Position numbers and translations under genes: made by a program
Notes under the pieces: model-generated
The model's input: only the letters and a program-made list of their open reading frames with translations
Database searches by the model: none
Told to the model about the DNA's origin: nothing
In this document: positions 1 through 9,124 of the stretch, one piece after another
Position numbering within the stretch: position 1 is the first letter of the stretch
Layout of the letters: every line of letters starts with the position of its first letter
NCBI GenBank assembly: GCA_015999985.1
Contig: JAECRA010000044.1
Coordinates: 1-36,303, forward strand
Origin: Comamonadaceae bacterium
GTDB taxonomy: Bacteria > Pseudomonadota > Gammaproteobacteria > Burkholderiales > Burkholderiaceae_C
DNA length: 36,303 bases
Direction of reading: 5' to 3'

Positions 1-1
1 G

Positions 2-526
2 GTGGCAGCTCGTACCCAAGTGGCCGGCGCGCGAGCGGCGGTGGCCGCGGCCACTGCTACGCTGGCTCGGGTGAAGGCCGACATCGACGACAGCGCGCTG
101 TTCGCGCCGCGTGCCGGCCGGGTGCAGTACCGTATCGCCCAGCCTGGCGAGGTGCTGGGCGCGGGCGGCAAGCTTCTGAACATGGTGGACCTGTCTGAGG
201 TCTACCTGACCTTCTTCTTGCCGGAGGCCGCCGCGGGGCGCCTTGCGCTGGGCAGCGATGTGCACATCGTGCTCGACGCCGCGCCGCAGTACGTGATACC
301 GGCACGCGTTTCCTTCGTCTCCAGCACCGCGCAGTTCACGCCGAAGACTGTGGAAACCGCCAGCGAGCGCGAGAAGCTGATGTTTCGCATCAAGGCGCAG
401 ATCGATAGGGAACTGCTGCTCAAGCACCTGCAGCAGGTTAAGACCGGTGTGCCCGGGGTGGCCTGGGTGCGGCTGGACCCCAAGCAGCCCTGGCCGCCTG
501 AACTGTCGGTGAAGGTCCCGCAGTGA
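2..526 (+). CDS. HlyD/YhiI-type membrane fusion protein, C-terminal part (5' end outside window)
   Basis: This is a periplasmic adaptor that would connect an inner-membrane ABC exporter to an outer-membrane channel. Only about 174 C-terminal residues are present and the frame is open to the left edge, so the membrane anchor and true start are missing. An Ala-rich helix (the end of the coiled-coil hairpin, about residues 1-30) is followed by the second half of a lipoyl-like barrel-sandwich (APRAGRV, then PGEVLGAG). A beta-barrel domain follows (VYLTFFLPE, then [10 protein letters not shown] near the end). The stop overlaps the start of the next gene (GTGA, 523-526), which implies translational coupling. 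Gene order matches E. coli yhiI-rbbA-yhhJ. The family is secure; the exported substrate cannot be told. Confidence 0.88.
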   Translation: MAARTQVAGARAAVAAATATLARVKADIDDSALFAPRAGRVQYRIAQPGEVLGAGGKLLNMVDLSEVYLTFFLPEAAAGRLALGSDVHIVLDAAPQYVIPARVSFVSSTAQFTPKTVETASEREKLMFRIKAQIDRELLLKHLQQVKTGVPGVAWVRLDPKQPWPPELSVKVPQ

Positions 527-3273
527 ACACATCGCTGGAAGTGCCGTCGATTGCGATGCTTTCGGGCGTGGGCTTGCGCTACGGTAAGACGCTCGGGCTG
601 GACGGCGTTAGCCTGCTGCTTCCCGCCGGCTGCTTGGTCGGACTGTTAGGTCCGGACGGTGTAGGCAAGTCCACCTTGCTGTCTCTGCTGGCCGGCGCCC
701 GCCGGGTGCAGCAAGGCCGCGTGGAAGTGATGGGCGGAGACATGCGCAGCGCGGCCCACCGTGAAACGGTCTGCCCGCGCATTGCTTATATGCCCCAGGG
801 CCTGGGTCGCAACCTCTACCCCACGCTGTCGGTCGAGGAAAACCTGCAGTTCTTCGGCCGCCTTTTCGGGCATGACGCTGCGGGTCGCCGGCAACGCATA
901 GACACGCTGACGGACGGCACCGGGCTCGCGCCCTTTCTGTCGCGGTCGGTCGGCAAGCTGTCGGGCGGCATGAAACAAAAGCTGGGCCTGTGCTGCGCGC
1001 TGATCCACGACCCGGACCTGTTGATACTGGACGAGCCGACCACCGGTGTTGACCCGCTGTCGCGCGCGAAGTTCTGGAAGCTCATCGCGCGAATACGCGC
1101 CGGCCGCCCCGGCATGAGCGTGATTGTCGCTACCGCCTATATGGAAGAGGCCGACCGCTTCGACTGGCTGGTCGCCATGGACGCCGGTCGCGTCCTGGCC
1201 ACCGGCGCGCCTGCAGATCTGAAGGCGCACACGCGTTGCCAGTCGCTCGAAGCGGCCTTTATCGCCTTGCTGCCCGAAGCGCGGCGTCGCAGCCATGCGC
1301 AGGTGGTGATCCCACCGCTGGCCGACACGGGCGACGCGGGTTTTGCCATCGAGGCGCGGGGCCTGTGCAAACGCTTTGGCGACTTTGTGGCGGTGGACCG
1401 TGTGGACTTCAGAATAAGGCGCGGCGAGATCTTTGGCTTCCTGGGCTCCAACGGCTGCGGCAAATCGACCACCATGAAAATGCTGACCGGCCTGCTGGCG
1501 CCCAGCGAAGGCCAGGCCCTGCTGTTCGGCCGCGCGGTCGACGCGCGCGACATGGCCACACGCCGCCGAGTGGGCTACATGTCGCAGGCGTTTTCGCTGT
1601 ATGTCGAACTGACCGTACGGCAGAACCTGGTGCTGCATGCGCGGCTTTTCAGCCTGCCGGAGGCCGGCATCGACAAAAGGGTGGACGAAATACTGGAGCG
1701 CTTCGGCCTTGCTGGCGCGCAGCAAAGCTTGCCCGGAAACCTGCCGCTGGGCGTACGCCAGCGACTGTCGCTCGCGGTTGCCATGGTGCACAGCCCGGAG
1801 CTGCTGATCCTGGACGAGCCCACATCGGGCGTGGACCCCATCGCGCGCGACCTGTTCTGGCAGCTCATGGTGGACCTGGCGCGCAAGGACCAGGTGACGA
1901 TTTTCATCTCGACGCATTTCATGAACGAAGCGGCGCGCTGCGACCGCATTTCGCTGATGGATGCGGGCCGGGTGTTGGTGACCGATGCACCGGCGGCGCT
2001 GGTGCAATTGCGCGGCACCGCTACGCTGGAGGAGGCCTTTATCAGCTACCTTGAAGAAGCCGCACCGGCTACTGTCATTGCCGCTCCTGAAGCACCGGAC
2101 GCGCAAGTTGCGGACACTGCGGCGACCCGCGCCGCGCTGCGGCACGGCGGCTTCAGTGCCGGCCGCGCCTGGAGCTATGCCTTGCGCGAAACGCTGGAAC
2201 TCCGGCGCGACCCGGTGCGCGCGACGCTGGCGCTTCTGGGCACGGCCATCCTGATGTTCATCATCGGCTACGGGATCAGCCTGGATGTGGAAAACCTGAG
2301 CTATGCGGTACTGGACCGCGACCAGACCGTGCTGAGCCGGGCGTACGCGCTCGAGCTGTCCGGCTCGCAGTATTTCACCGAGAAGGCGCCGCTGTCCGGC
2401 GAGGCCGAACTCGACAGCCGCATGCGCGCTGGGGACATCTCGCTGGCCGTTGAGATTCCTTCGGGCTTCGCGCGCGACGTGGAGCGCGGCGCGCCGGCAC
2501 AAATAGGCGCCTGGGTGGACGGCTCCATGCCCGCCCGGGCCGAAACCATACGAGGCTATATCCTGGCCATGCACCAGCTGTGGCTGACCGATTTGTCCCT
2601 GCGCCGCCTGGGCGTGGTGCCCGTTGCGGCTGGCACGGTGGAAATCCGCTTTCGCTACAACCCCGACGTCAAAAGCCTGCCGGCCATGGTGCCTGCCGTC
2701 ATCCCCATGCTGCTGATGATGATCCCGGCCATGCTGGCTGCGCTGTCGGTGGTGCGTGAAAAGGAACTGGGCTCCATCATCAACCTCTACGTCACGCCGG
2801 TCACACGCAGCGAATTCTTGCTCGGAAAGCAGTTGCCTTACATCGCTCTGGGTCTGCTCAATTTTTTCTTGATGACGGCGCTGGCCGTCGCGGTGTTCGA
2901 CGTGCCCCTGAAGGGCAGCTTCGCCACCCTGACGCTGGCCGCGCTGGTCTATGTGGTCTGCTCGACCGGCCTGGGGCTGCTGGTATCCACGTTCACCCAG
3001 AGCCAGATCGCCGCACTCTTTGTGACCATGATGGGCACCATCATTCCTTGCGTGCAGTTCGCCGGGCTGCTGAATCCAGTGTCCTCACTGTCTGGCGCGG
3101 GCGCCTTCATAGGCCGCATTTACCCTGCCACGCATTTCCTGACCATCAGCCGCGGTGTGTTCAACAAGGGCCTGGGCGCTGCCGAACTGGCCGCCTCGTT
3201 CTGGCCGCTGATGGCGGCGGTGCCGGTGATCCTCGGGCTTGCGGTGGTGCTCCTTAAAAAGCAGGCGCGCTGA
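523..3273 (+). CDS. rbbA: RbbA/YhiH-like ABC transporter: two ATPase domains fused to an ABC-2 permease
   Basis: This 916-residue protein fuses two nucleotide-binding domains to an ABC-2 permease, close in length to E. coli RbbA (about 911). NBD1 has Walker [10 protein letters not shown] (43-51), signature LSGGM (146-150) and Walker B LLILDEP (166-172). NBD2 has Walker [10 protein letters not shown] (308-316), a degenerate signature LPLGVRQ (407-413) and Walker B LLILDEP (427-433). The permease half begins near residue 560 with one membrane segment, then a large extracytoplasmic loop, then five or so segments from about 715 onward. The H-loop of NBD1 reads TAYMEEA with Ala in place of His, whereas NBD2 keeps THFMNEA. 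The start is GTG, overlapping the adaptor stop. E. coli RbbA was described as a ribosome-associated ATPase; the operon with an adaptor and a second permease instead suggests export. Both readings remain open. Confidence 0.9.
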   Translation: MNTSLEVPSIAMLSGVGLRYGKTLGLDGVSLLLPAGCLVGLLGPDGVGKSTLLSLLAGARRVQQGRVEVMGGDMRSAAHRETVCPRIAYMPQGLGRNLYPTLSVEENLQFFGRLFGHDAAGRRQRIDTLTDGTGLAPFLSRSVGKLSGGMKQKLGLCCALIHDPDLLILDEPTTGVDPLSRAKFWKLIARIRAGRPGMSVIVATAYMEEADRFDWLVAMDAGRVLATGAPADLKAHTRCQSLEAAFIALLPEARRRSHAQVVIPPLADTGDAGFAIEARGLCKRFGDFVAVDRVDFRIRRGEIFGFLGSNGCGKSTTMKMLTGLLAPSEGQALLFGRAVDARDMATRRRVGYMSQAFSLYVELTVRQNLVLHARLFSLPEAGIDKRVDEILERFGLAGAQQSLPGNLPLGVRQRLSLAVAMVHSPELLILDEPTSGVDPIARDLFWQLMVDLARKDQVTIFISTHFMNEAARCDRISLMDAGRVLVTDAPAALVQLRGTATLEEAFISYLEEAAPATVIAAPEAPDAQVADTAATRAALRHGGFSAGRAWSYALRETLELRRDPVRATLALLGTAILMFIIGYGISLDVENLSYAVLDRDQTVLSRAYALELSGSQYFTEKAPLSGEAELDSRMRAGDISLAVEIPSGFARDVERGAPAQIGAWVDGSMPARAETIRGYILAMHQLWLTDLSLRRLGVVPVAAGTVEIRFRYNPDVKSLPAMVPAVIPMLLMMIPAMLAALSVVREKELGSIINLYVTPVTRSEFLLGKQLPYIALGLLNFFLMTALAVAVFDVPLKGSFATLTLAALVYVVCSTGLGLLVSTFTQSQIAALFVTMMGTIIPCVQFAGLLNPVSSLSGAGAFIGRIYPATHFLTISRGVFNKGLGAAELAASFWPLMAAVPVILGLAVVLLKKQAR

Positions 3274-3274
3274 C

Positions 3275-4402
3275 GTGAATCTGTCCCTGTTCACCATTTT
3301 TCGCCTGGGTGTCAAAGAGCTCTGGAGCCTGGCGCGCGACCCCATGATGCTGGTGCTGATCGTCTACACCTTCACCGTGTCAATCTACGTCGCGGCCACT
3401 GCGATGCCCGAAAGTTTGCACCGCGCGGCCATTGCCATCGTCGACGAGGATGCATCGCCGCTGTCGGCGCGCATCACCGAAAGTTTCTTCCTCCCGGGTT
3501 TCACGACGCCGCAGCGCGTGACGACCGCGCAGGGCGACCGCGGCCTGGACCGCGGGGACTACACCTTCGTACTGGCCATACCGGCGGGGTTCCAGCGCGA
3601 CGTGCTGGCGGGCCGTTCGCCGGCGATCCAGCTCAATGTGGATGCGACCCGCATGAGCCAAGCCTTCACGGGCAGCGGCTACATCCAGCAGATCGTGGGC
3701 GGAGAGGTCAATGCCTTCGTGAACAGGTACCGGACCGAAAGTGTGCTGCCAGTCGAGCTTGCCATGCGCCTGCGCTTTAACCCCAACCTGGACCAGTCCT
3801 GGTTCGGCTCGCTCATGGAAATCATCAACAACGTGACCATGCTGTCCATCATCCTGACCGGCGCCGCGCTGATACGCGAGCGCGAGCACGGCACCATCGA
3901 GCATGTGCTGGCCATGCCGGTCACGCCGGCCGAAATCATGCTGGCCAAAATCTGGTCCATGGGTTTGGTCGTGCTGCTGGCCGCCTGTGCGTCGCTGGTT
4001 TTTATCGTTCAGGGCGTGCTGCGGGTTCCGGTGCAGGGCTCAGTAAGCCTGTTCTTGCTGGCTGCGGCGTTGCATCTTTTCGCCACCACCTGCATGGGGA
4101 TCTTCCTGGCGACGCTGGCACGCAGCATGCCGCAGTTCGGCATGCTGCTGGTGCTGGTTCTGCTGCCGCTGCAGATGCTCTCCGGTGGCTCGACGCCCCG
4201 GGAGAGCATGCCGCAACTGGTTCAGCACATCATGTTGGTCGCACCCACCACACACTTTGTGTCGGCCGGCCAGGCCATCCTGTTTCGCGGCGCAGGTCTG
4301 GCGGTGGTGTGGCCGCAGTTGCTGGCCATCACGGTGATTGGCCTGGTGCTCTTTGTGGCTTCGCTGGGCAGGTTTCGCAAGACTGTCGAGCTATCGGCAT
4401 GA
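3275..4402 (+). CDS. yhhJ: ABC-2 type permease, YhhJ-like
   Basis: Inner-membrane permease of 375 residues, the length of E. coli YhhJ. It has the ABC-2 layout: one N-terminal membrane helix (about 22-42), a large periplasmic domain (about 45-180), then five hydrophobic segments. The motif NNVTMLSIILTGAALIRERE leads into GTIEHVLAMPVTPAEIM, the conserved ABC-2 coupling region. I chose GTG at 3275, one base after the upstream stop (TGA C GTG); an ATG 36 bases upstream would lie inside the previous gene. It probably forms the transmembrane channel together with the permease half of the RbbA-like protein. It is the last gene of the operon; the minus-strand neighbour converges 69 bases downstream and I see no clear hairpin terminator between them. 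Confidence 0.9.
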   Translation: MNLSLFTIFRLGVKELWSLARDPMMLVLIVYTFTVSIYVAATAMPESLHRAAIAIVDEDASPLSARITESFFLPGFTTPQRVTTAQGDRGLDRGDYTFVLAIPAGFQRDVLAGRSPAIQLNVDATRMSQAFTGSGYIQQIVGGEVNAFVNRYRTESVLPVELAMRLRFNPNLDQSWFGSLMEIINNVTMLSIILTGAALIREREHGTIEHVLAMPVTPAEIMLAKIWSMGLVVLLAACASLVFIVQGVLRVPVQGSVSLFLLAAALHLFATTCMGIFLATLARSMPQFGMLLVLVLLPLQMLSGGSTPRESMPQLVQHIMLVAPTTHFVSAGQAILFRGAGLAVVWPQLLAITVIGLVLFVASLGRFRKTVELSA

Positions 4403-4471
4403 ATCATGCTGCGTCAAGGTCTCTGTGTAGCTGGAATGTGATATCCCGCACGATTCAAGCAATGTTGCGTT

Positions 4472-5746
4472 TTAGGCAGCAGGCAACCAACGGTTGACGG
4501 CATAAGCACAAGCCAGACTGCCTAGCAGTGCTGCGCCAACTCGCAGCCCGTAGCGAGGGCCACCCGTCACCATAGCCACCATGCACCGGACCATTGTGTT
4601 GACGCCAACCGCGATCAGCGCACCATGCACGAACTGCGCAGTCGTCAGGCTATTGGCGGCGTGAAGGGACGCAAGGGACGCCACCGGCGCATGGGCATCG
4701 ACAAGCGCAACCAGAGCGACGGAGACCTGCAGTCCCGCGTCGCCGTATCGTCGCTGCGCAAAAGCGACCAGTAGCGCGACGAGCGCCATCGCCAGCGCTA
4801 TGATCAATGCCTCGCGTGGTCGCAGCGCACTGCGCGTGGTGGTCGATGGCCTGATCGGGTTGTTTGGTCCGCGCTCCAGTAGCACCATTAAGCCTATGCC
4901 TGCCGCCGCGAGAACTGCGGCCAGTGCCGCGGGCATCAAGGCAATAGCGGCGCGCGGCGACAATGCGGCGCTCACTACCAGCGCCTGTATCCAGGTGGCT
5001 ACTGCGGACAGGCAAGCGCCTCCGGCCAACATGACGGTCTGCTCAGGCAGCTTTCGTGCCTGGCTTCCAAGAGACGCCACTGTCGCAGTGCTTGAAATGA
5101 AGCCGGAAAGAAGGCCCGCGGCCAGCACCCCGCCGCGCACGCCGAGCCACCGCATCCCGACATGGCCGACGGCCTGTATAAATAAGATCAAAAGCACCAT
5201 TGCAGCAAGAGGCCGAGGCTCCATGCCACCGAGCCACTCGATCGACCTGGCGGGTATCAACGGTAGCGCGATAAGTGCAAGCGCCGCGAGCAGGATGCCA
5301 TCATGAAGCTCCTGCTCGCTCAGCAACTGAGTCGCAAAACGGTGCAGCCATTGCCGCGTGACCAACAGCAGGGCCAAGCCTGCGCCGCACGCCGCTCCCA
5401 GCGACGGCGCATTCACCGTCAGCGTTCCAATCATGTAGGTGGTAAATAGTGCCAACTCCGTGGTCATCCCTGGGTCCGGTGAACTGCTCTTCCAATGAGA
5501 AACCGCGGCCAGAACCGCAACCAGCACGGCTCCGATGGGCACCAGAGCTGGCACAGGGAGGACTTGAGCAAGTGCGCCGGCGAAGCAGGCTACTGCGAAT
5601 GTACGCAGCCCGGCTGCCTCGCGGTGTTCGTGATTGCCTTTTCGGCGTTCCCGGTCGACGCCAATCAAAAGCCCGATTCCCAATGCCACTGCCAGCCCGA
5701 TCAAGACCTGCGGCGTCGCCAGTGTGCTTACTCCTGAATGATCCAC
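4472..5746 (-). CDS. MgtC/SapB-family membrane protein with C-terminal DUF4010
   Basis: A polytopic membrane protein of about 424 residues. The N-terminal part has the MgtC/SapB pattern LGIGLLIGVDRERR with several helices. The long C-terminal half, about ten further hydrophobic segments, resembles DUF4010, a two-domain arrangement common in proteobacteria. MgtC proteins are tied to magnesium stress and ATP synthase control in pathogens, but the function of the DUF4010 fusions is not established. The start is uncertain. I chose GTG at 5746 because an AGGTG Shine-Dalgarno-like site (5755-5759) lies 8 bases upstream and overlaps the stop of the small ORF before it. A CTG further inside follows a GGAG and is an alternative. 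It probably belongs to the minus-strand group led by the DASS transporter. Confidence 0.8.
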   Translation of the reverse strand: MDHSGVSTLATPQVLIGLAVALGIGLLIGVDRERRKGNHEHREAAGLRTFAVACFAGALAQVLPVPALVPIGAVLVAVLAAVSHWKSSSPDPGMTTELALFTTYMIGTLTVNAPSLGAACGAGLALLLVTRQWLHRFATQLLSEQELHDGILLAALALIALPLIPARSIEWLGGMEPRPLAAMVLLILFIQAVGHVGMRWLGVRGGVLAAGLLSGFISSTATVASLGSQARKLPEQTVMLAGGACLSAVATWIQALVVSAALSPRAAIALMPAALAAVLAAAGIGLMVLLERGPNNPIRPSTTTRSALRPREALIIALAMALVALLVAFAQRRYGDAGLQVSVALVALVDAHAPVASLASLHAANSLTTAQFVHGALIAVGVNTMVRCMVAMVTGGPRYGLRVGAALLGSLACAYAVNRWLPAA

Positions 5747-5757
5747 AGCGGCGGCAC

Positions 5758-5883
5758 CTAGCACCCGATGCCGGGAAGCGCTATGCCTGGCAACGCCCAC
5801 GCTGCCAGGGCCACTCCACCCAGCGCGGACAAGGACCGTAGCTTGACTATCGGGCCAAGGGTGAATTTGCTCGTGGTTGTCAT
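5758..5883 (-). CDS. Small hydrophobic protein, 41 residues, unknown function
   Basis: A short ORF with a strong ribosome binding site: AAGGAG (5892-5897) lies 8 bases before the ATG. The peptide starts with a polar basic segment (MTTTSKFTLGPIVKLR), continues with one hydrophobic stretch of about 22 residues, and ends in Cys. It therefore looks like a single-span membrane peptide. Its stop TAG overlaps the Shine-Dalgarno of the MgtC/DUF4010 gene, so it could act as a coupled leader. It lies 65 bases after the DASS transporter stop on the same strand. I recognise no family. It could also be the start of a gene truncated by deletion. Confidence 0.45.
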   Translation of the reverse strand: MTTTSKFTLGPIVKLRSLSALGGVALAAWALPGIALPGIGC

Positions 5884-5948
5884 CCCGGCTTCTCCTTGGG
5901 TTGGTGCGGTTGCGGGTTTCAGGCTCAGGCTTTCCGGCTCCCGGGCTT

Positions 5949-7460
5949 TCAGGCCACCTTGGTCATATAGCCCATCCACGGCCAGTAGGTCAGCGCAAAA
6001 ATCACCAGCAGCACCGCTGCCGCCAGGGTAATCACCAGGCCGGTGCGCACAAAATCGCGCGCGTCGAAGGTGTCCGTGCCGTAGGCGATCATGTTCTGGG
6101 GCGCATTAACCGGCAGGATAAACCCGAAGCTCACGACGAATTGCAGCAGCATGGTCATGCCGACCACGTTGATGCCTGGCGTCTTCACGGCCAGCAGGAC
6201 GCTGATGATGATGGGGATCATGGTCGAGGCCAGCGCCGTAGCGCTCGCAAATCCGAGGTGGATCACGATGAGAAACAGCGACAGCAGCATCAGGATCGTG
6301 AAGGCACCGGCCTGCTGCAAGCCCAGGTGCTGCACGATCAGACTGGCCAGCCAGCCGGCGGCGTTGGTCTTGAGCAGCGCGGTTCCCACGCTGATGCCCA
6401 CCGCAAACAGCAGGACTGTCCCCCAAGGAAAGCCGCGCTGCGACTCCTTCCAGTCCATCACGCCAAAGCGCGGCAGCAGCATCAGGGCGATGGCGGCGAT
6501 GGTGGTCGAGGAGGTGTCGAAGTTGTGCAGCACCTTTTCTGTGGCCCAGAAGCCCAGCAGCACCAGCACAATGGCCAGCAGCTTCCACTGCCGACCCGTC
6601 ATGGGTCCCAGTGCATCGAGTTGCTCGCGTATCGTGTCCCGGCCACCCGCTATCTCCTTCATCTCGGGTTTCATCATGCGGGTCATGATGAAATACACCG
6701 CAACGCTCAGCAGGGCCGAAAACGGCGCGCCGGCCACAAACCATTGCGCCCAGGTGATGCCGGTGCCGAACTGCTTTTCAATAAAGCCGATGGCCACCAT
6801 ATTCTGCGCGGCCGCGGTTTTAATACCGATGTTCCAGACGCTGGCTGTCTGTGCTGCGGTGATGACCAGCAGCCCGGCAAAGCGGCTTCGCTTGTCCACC
6901 TTGAAGGCTAGGATGAAACCCATCATGATGGGTACCAGGCAGGCCACGCGCGCCGTGGTGCTGGGCACGATGAAGGACAGCAAAAAGCCGGTGGCCATGG
7001 CGCCTATCACGATGTGGTTTGTGCCCGCGTCCACTTTCGAAAGCACCTTCAGGGCAATGCGTCTATCCAGCCCGGTGGCCGACATGGCGGCGGCGATAAA
7101 GCAGGCCGCGGCGACCAGTGCCACTGCGCTGTTGGAAAAACCGGACAAGGCCAGGCTGAGTGCCGCCGCGGTGCCCATGTCGGGCCCGACGGGCTTGGCC
7201 GCGTCGGGCGCGTAAGCAAGCAGGAAAACCATCAGTGCGCCTATTACCACCGAACTCACCGCATAGTCCAACGCCTCGGTCATCCAGACAATCACCGCAA
7301 AGGCCAGGATGGCCAACATCAGTTGGCCGGAGCGCGGCAGGCCTTCGAACGCCGGCATCCACGCAATGGCCAGCAATGCCGCGAGCGCGGCGGCCAAGCC
7401 GGCCCGCTTGACGATGCCGCCGCTGGCATTACCGGGCAGGGGCGGGGGTACTGCGTTCAT
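5949..7460 (-). CDS. DASS-family (SLC13/CitT-like) anion symporter
   Basis: A 503-residue inner-membrane transporter of the divalent anion:Na+ symporter family, which imports C4-dicarboxylates, citrate or related anions. The length is normal for the family. Many hydrophobic segments span the protein. The family's Ser/Asn/Thr-rich substrate loops are visible: FSNSAVALVAAACF in the first half, VPSTTARVACLVPIM after it, and FASATALASTMIPI in the second half. The start is ATG at 7460 with AAGGAG eight bases upstream. It heads a minus-strand group with the small ORF and the MgtC-like gene, with no clear terminator between. The substrate cannot be assigned from sequence alone; a sulfate or tartrate transporter is possible. 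Confidence 0.88.
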   Translation of the reverse strand: MNAVPPPLPGNASGGIVKRAGLAAALAALLAIAWMPAFEGLPRSGQLMLAILAFAVIVWMTEALDYAVSSVVIGALMVFLLAYAPDAAKPVGPDMGTAAALSLALSGFSNSAVALVAAACFIAAAMSATGLDRRIALKVLSKVDAGTNHIVIGAMATGFLLSFIVPSTTARVACLVPIMMGFILAFKVDKRSRFAGLLVITAAQTASVWNIGIKTAAAQNMVAIGFIEKQFGTGITWAQWFVAGAPFSALLSVAVYFIMTRMMKPEMKEIAGGRDTIREQLDALGPMTGRQWKLLAIVLVLLGFWATEKVLHNFDTSSTTIAAIALMLLPRFGVMDWKESQRGFPWGTVLLFAVGISVGTALLKTNAAGWLASLIVQHLGLQQAGAFTILMLLSLFLIVIHLGFASATALASTMIPIIISVLLAVKTPGINVVGMTMLLQFVVSFGFILPVNAPQNMIAYGTDTFDARDFVRTGLVITLAAAVLLVIFALTYWPWMGYMTKVA

Positions 7461-7944
7461 GCGGTCTCCTTGGGTTTATCCGTGGGGTTCAGGCGGGTGT
7501 CATTGCCGGCGCTGACCTGGCGTACGGCGCGGGCCAACAGGGGTTCGCAGCGAGCGTTTCTTGTTGCATGGCGGTTCTTATGGCCACTGTAGGCGCGGCC
7601 AGGGCCGATGACCTTGATCAAGCGCAAGTACCGAGTGGGCGCATGACCCGCAGGCGAGTAATGCGCGCAAGCTCGCCCTGGCGCGGACAGCAGCGCACTT
7701 GACTACCAGAGCGAAGCGATCGTGCAACGCGGCATGGCCAAAATCTGCAAAGGCCGCGCCGTCGCTGTCAGTCACTTCGCGCGCGTGGACTTGCAAGTGC
7801 AAGCGAAACTGTCGTCACAGGGTCCCAAGTTGGCGATCGGCGTCCCGAATCCAAAAGCCTGAGCGCCACAGCGGTCATTGATCTAATAGGATGCGTGCTG
7901 CGCGATGTTGCGCACAGCTTTAACCCTGCCAAAGGAGCGCTCTC
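7461..7944. other. Intergenic region (484 bp) between divergent genes
   Basis: The leftmost 200 bases must hold the promoter of the minus-strand DASS transporter, but I see no convincing -35/-10 pair. The middle (about 7671-7862) holds a decayed ABC-ATPase fragment annotated separately. The last 80 bases lead to the serine hydrolase, with AAAGGAG at 7931-7937 as its ribosome binding site. Confidence 0.6.
7671..7862 (+). pseudogene. Remnant of a type I secretion (HlyB/PrtD-like) ABC ATPase
   Basis: The frame ending with the TGA at 7860-7862 contains SALDYQSE, then MAKICKGR, then AVAVSHFARV. In type I secretion ATPases this region runs from the D-loop (SALDYESE) through an ICKGRT segment to the H-loop (IIIAHRLSTV). 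The match covers only about 35 residues. Upstream, the Walker B core expected before SALD is absent (GADS instead of DEAT), there is no start codon with a ribosome binding site, and the frame closes soon after the H-loop. I read it as a deletion remnant. It is inferred from remembered family motifs and could be a chance resemblance. Confidence 0.5.
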
Positions 7945-9072
7945 ATGCATTTCGATCCATCACGCCGCCATTTTGGTTGCTTAGCGGGCGCCGCGGCGCT
8001 GACCCCTTGGCTGGCGGCATGTGGCGGTTCGAGTGACCAGGAAGCCCGCGAAGAGGAATACGTCAAAGCGGTGGAAAGCATGTTCAGGGACTACCACCCC
8101 CCGGGTATCCTGGCCGGGGTTCATTTGGCAGGTGAGGAGCCTTGGATGGCCGCCTTCGGCCTGGCTGATGTGGACGCTGGTACACCCCTGGCGCTGAACA
8201 GCTCGTTCCCCATCCGCAGCATTACGAAATCCTTCACAGTCACGCTCTTGCTCCGACTGGTTCAATCCGGTCAATTGGCACTGGATCACAAGATCGGGCG
8301 TTATTTCTCGGGTGTACCCAATGGGGACCTCATCAACCTGGGCGATCTGGCGGGCAACCAAAGCGGCCTGGCCGATTACTCCGTGCAGCCGGGCTTCGGG
8401 CAGGCGCTTCTAGAAAACACGCTGCGTGTCTGGACTCCTCAAGAGCTTCTGGCGTTTTCTTTTGCTGTGGAGCCCGCGTTTCTTCCCGGAGCACAGTATC
8501 AGTACAGCAATACCAACACAGTGCTTCTCGGTCTCTTGATCGAGCAGGTGACCGGTCAGTCACTGCCCGAGGTGTTGGCGGCGCAAATTTTCAGGCCTTT
8601 AGGTTTGCGCGGCACGATCTATCCATTCTCAGCAGTGCTCCCCGCACCGACACCAACCTCCTACTCAGTGAACGTGCTCACGGGCGACGTCGACGATCAA
8701 CCCCTTATCAGCCCGACATCCTTGGCAGGGTCTGGCGCTATGGCCTCTACTTTGGCCGACCTGCTCATCTGGGGAGAGGCGCTGGGAGAAGGCCTGCTTC
8801 TCAACTCTTCCACTCAGGCGCTGCGCAAATCCATGTCGCGCGATGTCACCAACGGCCCGGAGTACGACCGGTATGGTCTGGGTATTGGGCAAATCGGCAA
8901 CTGGTGGGGCCACACAGGCACTGGTGTCGGGTTCCAGGTTGCCACCATGAACCACGCTACGCGGCGGGCGACGATTTCGGTGATGCTCAATTCCACGCCT
9001 GACCCCGATAGTGCACGCCAGCACTTCAATATGGCGCAGGAGTTGTTCGAAAGGCTTGCGGCCGTGGTGTGA
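7945..9072 (+). CDS. Serine beta-lactamase-like / D-alanyl-D-alanine carboxypeptidase family hydrolase, exported
   Basis: A 375-residue exported serine hydrolase of the class C beta-lactamase/PBP fold (Pfam Beta-lactamase). The N-terminus has a twin-arginine motif (SRRHFG, 6-11) followed by a hydrophobic stretch and a lipobox LAAC with Cys26, so it is probably a Tat-exported lipoprotein. Catalytic motifs are complete: SITK (nucleophile Ser92, Lys95), YSN (187-189) and HTG (323-325, the KTG equivalent). The members differ widely in substrate (peptidoglycan peptides, esters, amides), and the HTG variant is common in esterases and peptidases. True AmpC activity is therefore not implied. ATG at 7945 has AAAGGAG upstream. 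It stands alone, bounded on the right by a perfect hairpin. Confidence 0.87.
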   Translation: MHFDPSRRHFGCLAGAAALTPWLAACGGSSDQEAREEEYVKAVESMFRDYHPPGILAGVHLAGEEPWMAAFGLADVDAGTPLALNSSFPIRSITKSFTVTLLLRLVQSGQLALDHKIGRYFSGVPNGDLINLGDLAGNQSGLADYSVQPGFGQALLENTLRVWTPQELLAFSFAVEPAFLPGAQYQYSNTNTVLLGLLIEQVTGQSLPEVLAAQIFRPLGLRGTIYPFSAVLPAPTPTSYSVNVLTGDVDDQPLISPTSLAGSGAMASTLADLLIWGEALGEGLLLNSSTQALRKSMSRDVTNGPEYDRYGLGIGQIGNWWGHTGTGVGFQVATMNHATRRATISVMLNSTPDPDSARQHFNMAQELFERLAAVV

Positions 9073-9092
9073 CCACTTGGTCCTGGAGCATG

Positions 9093-9122
9093 TTGACGAT
9101 CTCTGCGTGAGGAGATCGTCAA
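9093..9122. terminator. Perfect 11-bp stem-loop, likely bidirectional terminator
   Basis: TTGACGATCTC (9093-9103) is exactly complementary to GAGATCGTCAA (9112-9122), with an 8-base loop. It sits between the stop of the serine hydrolase (9072) and the stop of the convergent membrane protein gene (9125). There is no long T-run on either side, so it may instead be a 3' stability or rho-assisted structure. Confidence 0.6.
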
Positions 9123-9124
9123 TA

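Noticed and set aside
646..2574. A 642-codon open frame on the minus strand opposite the RbbA-like gene
   Set aside because: Its translation is rich in His, Arg and Gln with no domain pattern; it mirrors a GC-rich coding strand whose own frame has complete ATPase motifs.
5877..7215. Two long plus-strand frames opposite the DASS transporter
   Set aside because: Compositionally biased (His/Gln-rich or Met/Ser-rich) shadows of the real membrane protein gene.
7945..9072. AmpC-type antibiotic resistance gene
   Set aside because: SxxK and YSN are present, but HTG replaces KTG and the N-terminus is Tat/lipobox-like; the family is broad, so resistance is not supported.
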